In this document: one piece after another, positions 15,101-15,951 of the stretch
How positions within the stretch are numbered: the stretch's first letter is position 1
Layout: the number at the start of each line of letters is the position of its first letter
Position numbers and translations under genes: made by a program
Notes under the pieces: model-generated
What the model was told of the DNA's origin: nothing
Databases searched by the model: none
The model's input: the letters and a program-made list of their open reading frames with translations, nothing else
Assembly: GCA_002308595.1 (NCBI GenBank)
Contig: DBWH01000017.1
Coordinates: forward strand, 1 to 15,951
Length of the DNA: 15,951 bases
DNA from: Mageeibacillus sp. UBA1243
GTDB lineage: Bacteria; Bacillota; Clostridia; UBA1212
Reading direction: 5' to 3'

Positions 15101-15951
15101 CCCGAGCGCAAATTCACTGCAGGACTTGACGGTAAAGGATCTGTTTCAAATTTCAATGCGGACATTTCGACTTACGAGATTCGCCTGATCGCCAAGGAAG
15201 CTCTCCTGGGCATCCCTCACGTTCACAGCTGGGTCTACTCGGTTGACGGCAATGTCATAACCGCAACCTGCTCGGGCGTCAGTTCGGGCGTCTGCGAGAT
15301 TGAGTCTCAGACCGTCACGATTACCGCCAATGACAAGACCTACGACGGACAGCCTGTAACCGCGACGCTGTCTAAGAGCACCGGCTGGACATCCGCAAAC
15401 GGACTCCCGGAAACTATCAGTATCAGCTACTCCGGCAACACCGAGGCAGGAACTTATACTGCGAGCATTACCCTTGGCGATTTCACCGCAAGCGATTCGT
15501 TTACAATCGGCAAGGCTCAGATGACCGTTACGTCAACGGGCTATACAGGAAACTACGACGGTTCTTCCTACGGAATCTCCGTAAACGCACCTGACAATTC
15601 GACAGTCACGTTCGGCCTTAAGGAGGGCGAGTACAGCCTTGACAAGTGTCCCGTTTTTGCCGACGCAGGAACGTATACGGTTTACTATCAGGTCACACAT
15701 AATAACTATATAACAGTAACAGGCTCGGCAACCGTCAAAATCAATCCGATTGACGTCACAGTTGTAATTGTCGGCAGCACAGGCTCTTTCGACTACATCG
15801 GCAGCTCCTACGAGATAACAGGCTTTACCGCTGCGTGCGAAAACAGCCTTTACGACGTAACTTCCGACTTTACATTCAGCGGCGTAGACAAAGCTTCAAG
15901 AACGGATGCCGGAACGACTTACATGAACCTTACCGCGAGCATGTTCACGAA
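9149..15951 (+). CDS. Giant exported modular beta-helix / GLUG-like / MBG-like surface protein (3' end beyond window)
   Basis: The frame is open from ATG 9149 (GAGGAG at 9134-9139) to the right edge, at least 2267 codons. Residues 1-34 form a signal peptide (WRSVISVFLSFCILAEPVML, then TAAA). Four beta-helix-like modules rich in GGG(I/V)..GGT..GN.A follow: about 68-445, 697-984, 1241-1630 and 1703-2020. Three share a YYYI..GSF.GGYIT core. Two GLUG-like modules (446-695, FEGKGTEESPYLI; 986-1238, FDGEGTEENPFLI) alternate with them. A Listeria-Bacteroides repeat lies near 1629-1699 (SFDVDGHGT..FAGWYRE..YSKW). An HVHSW motif near 2023 precedes MBG-like repeats (KTYDGQPVTATL; AGTYTVYYQV) from about 2055 on. 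The protein is probably an adhesin or matrix protein on the cell surface. Its GLUG-like lead-in relates it to the protein encoded at the left edge. The anchor region is not in the window, and the ligand is unknown. Confidence 0.9.
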   Translation, partial: MEKNCKVNAFWRSVISVFLSFCILAEPVMLTAAADRGGTGNGGSGVENTEPVYLNESTASNHFHDVDYTAWTSSSSLPSSQGSYYLTSDVSISSTWNVPSGTTNLCLNGHSITHTGSNGSIITLNSGATLNLYECDKTVHYYYINSDYLGVVVGSESEAIAGNPSRHGSFKGGYITGGRGAWTDNDYRGGGIFVTGGTLSLYGGTLIGCKPNANAGGIYGRIGNINIHAGSYIIGNTAVGEGGGVQTQTNCSIVMDGGIVADNTVVNGFGGGVCVQNGNGLINGGLITGNYSVNGDAGGVYAGTAPEKLVVTGDVIIVGNRADYYGGGIAICNQGWRAGSLSISGKPYIKDNKAKHKESSFVDDNICVFVNGNSYYAQKTEFLLADKLEKGNPIGLTFDNGKGTVLYGWSSVMGEADPSEYFVSDNPAYVVSLSEGNVVLIDKPLFEGKGTEESPYLIQTSEDWDALASSINSGETVYNDCYYKLTNDITVTTSIGCRPSGGEPYDIPFTGTFDGDYHTLNLNIDGKDPFSAPFALVHNFTVKNLNVTGTVKAKQYHASGLIGASKANPHTNPSSLTIQNVTVSADVIGNGYVAGIVGHCHKNTIVMENVVFDGSIDGATMQGGFIGWGGISAEKYSLTLKNCAFLGRYRSGANFHPVAYASGQGNVVLLTDFYTTYTGSGGSPAAISGSGQIRLVSAAVEKNGSTVYFQNFNDAVSPENWTEGTTLKLFKDVQINSTIAVTTAKTLDLNGWGIISNGSRAFRIDEDSSLTLKDSKPFVSRSVYLSNWIGTSAGFSSGTTSLSNGTGYVYLKGGFVTGSNAEWGSAVQNEGTFIMDGGTFVGNKAEYGNVIRTHRNRTFIMTGGQVIYNKGERGAVGKEDAGYVKISGSPVIKYNVDFSGNQRNYNVQDDDPASGTVNMIEITGKLETSADIGISFYGTLAPFTTGWTEYMGDANPVDYFSSDSDSLGIKKVNGELELVSPDKLLFDGEGTEENPFLIKSTEDWNTFASSVNGTNPVYNGNYAGKYFLLTDDITVSVSAGTGFSSSGMAHPFSGTFDGGGHVITENLKGSGTLALFSVLENATVKNLTLKGSVKGGNHSASVAGIGTGNVIFRNVKSSADISGAAFLGGIMGHGLNAKITMTSCSFTGTVNSSSYGGGFVGWSGCYESFTGSCDITLVDCVFAGSFKGSGDFHPVGFYDHANAGSTPSNVTSNSNIIYSTVSATTETSQNLVLNANYQLMEASVSQSDDSVEYYRTFSQALSAWNGSAEGAVLTLWTDVTVSDAVTVSGRKTLDLNGFGIARSGSGTGASASVIYLPDGNSLYIIDSKSKLTDKYYYINASGLAVLVSSELEAISGNADKYGTFSGGYITGAYNNDGGGSSGGGITAYGDLVMNGGTVIGNYVAGAGAGMILMSSANVVLIDASFIGNHSGNCSGGIDINSSKVNLNMSGVLVKHNHANQNIGGFGARQGTVYMKDCDIIENSAGSGAYVAGFVAQNCNVTMDGGNIIGNYCPGIGNSSLNSPGVVIRNNNYTSLSFVILGKVTISGNRSGDVTDDSIAIHTGKKFAIGGELTSGDGNPFVIKLQGNGNRVLTFSEDTSFNDPDLFTSYSSDYYIGKNAGGQLVVTKPVSVSFDVDGHGTAPKSIGVIPGNLIEELPAVADVGSYKFAGWYREKECVNVFDVSSDVIYADTTVYSKWILVSDGIDFTPWFDGSKLPSEEGSYYLKINVSCSGSWTVPSGTVNLELYGYGITFTNTGSSSGVILGSGSVLNVFDHGANTNYYIIGSDHRGTIVSEAAYNLSNETKGSFTGGYITSDGRGFKVSESGVLNIYGGTVIGCLGTSGSAINSAGTVNISGGSVIGNVSGSKGGLSGTIYNAGILTVSGGLIKNNYSYNGGGIFHEIQSGSSLTISGGQITGNLAENEGAGIYLNDRESSSAAITVSGNTFISGNANDKGDSNLYVPGGYVINVGGKLSEGALIGITLANPERKFTAGLDGKGSVSNFNADISTYEIRLIAKEALLGIPHVHSWVYSVDGNVITATCSGVSSGVCEIESQTVTITANDKTYDGQPVTATLSKSTGWTSANGLPETISISYSGNTEAGTYTASITLGDFTASDSFTIGKAQMTVTSTGYTGNYDGSSYGISVNAPDNSTVTFGLKEGEYSLDKCPVFADAGTYTVYYQVTHNNYITVTGSATVKINPIDVTVVIVGSTGSFDYIGSSYEITGFTAACENSLYDVTSDFTFSGVDKASRTDAGTTYMNLTASMFT

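Overview
The window looks like part of a low-to-mid GC Firmicutes genome, most likely a gut-associated member of the Clostridia. The reasons are strong GGAGG-type ribosome sites, Gram-positive style exported repeat proteins (GLUG repeats, Listeria-Bacteroides/InlB-type repeats, MBG-like repeats), a LytS-like multi-membrane histidine kinase, a response regulator with a SARP-type DNA-binding half, and extended -10 promoters. The taxonomic call rests on gene content only.

Layout. From 1 to 4049 (minus strand) runs one very long frame, open to the left edge: an exported protein of at least 1349 residues with about 23 GLUG repeats followed by InlB-type repeats. I checked every triplet of this frame and found no stop. 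From 4050 to 4640 lies a complex divergent intergenic region with the promoter of that gene, a GC-rich hairpin, a 116-bp structured repeat (copy A) and a degenerate 23-24 bp tandem repeat. A small two-helix membrane protein (4648-5064, plus) follows, then a gene-free 600 bp stretch holding a second copy of the same composite element (copy B). Next comes a tightly coupled two-component pair (5681-6985 kinase, 6987-7775 regulator, TTG start) ending at an intrinsic terminator. A LysR-type regulator (8129-8983, minus) is transcribed divergently from a second giant exported protein (9149 to the right edge, plus, at least 2267 residues) built of alternating beta-helix-like and GLUG-like modules, one Listeria-Bacteroides repeat and terminal MBG-like repeats.

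How it fits together. Two giant secreted adhesin-like proteins flank a block of regulators. The LysR gene and the right-hand giant gene share a 165-bp intergenic region with a perfect 10-bp inverted repeat containing a T-N11-A LysR box, so LysR control of itself and possibly of the surface protein is a reasonable inference. The target of the two-component system cannot be read from the sequence. The C-termini of both giant proteins lie outside the window, so wall-anchoring signals cannot be assessed.

The most interesting unexplained structure is the duplicated intergenic unit at about 4211-4418 and 5261-5541. Each copy has, read on the minus strand, an extended -10 promoter, a 116-nt element closed by 19-bp terminal inverted repeats with two internal hairpins, and a downstream GC-rich hairpin. 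This looks like a candidate structured small RNA or a structured intergenic repeat.
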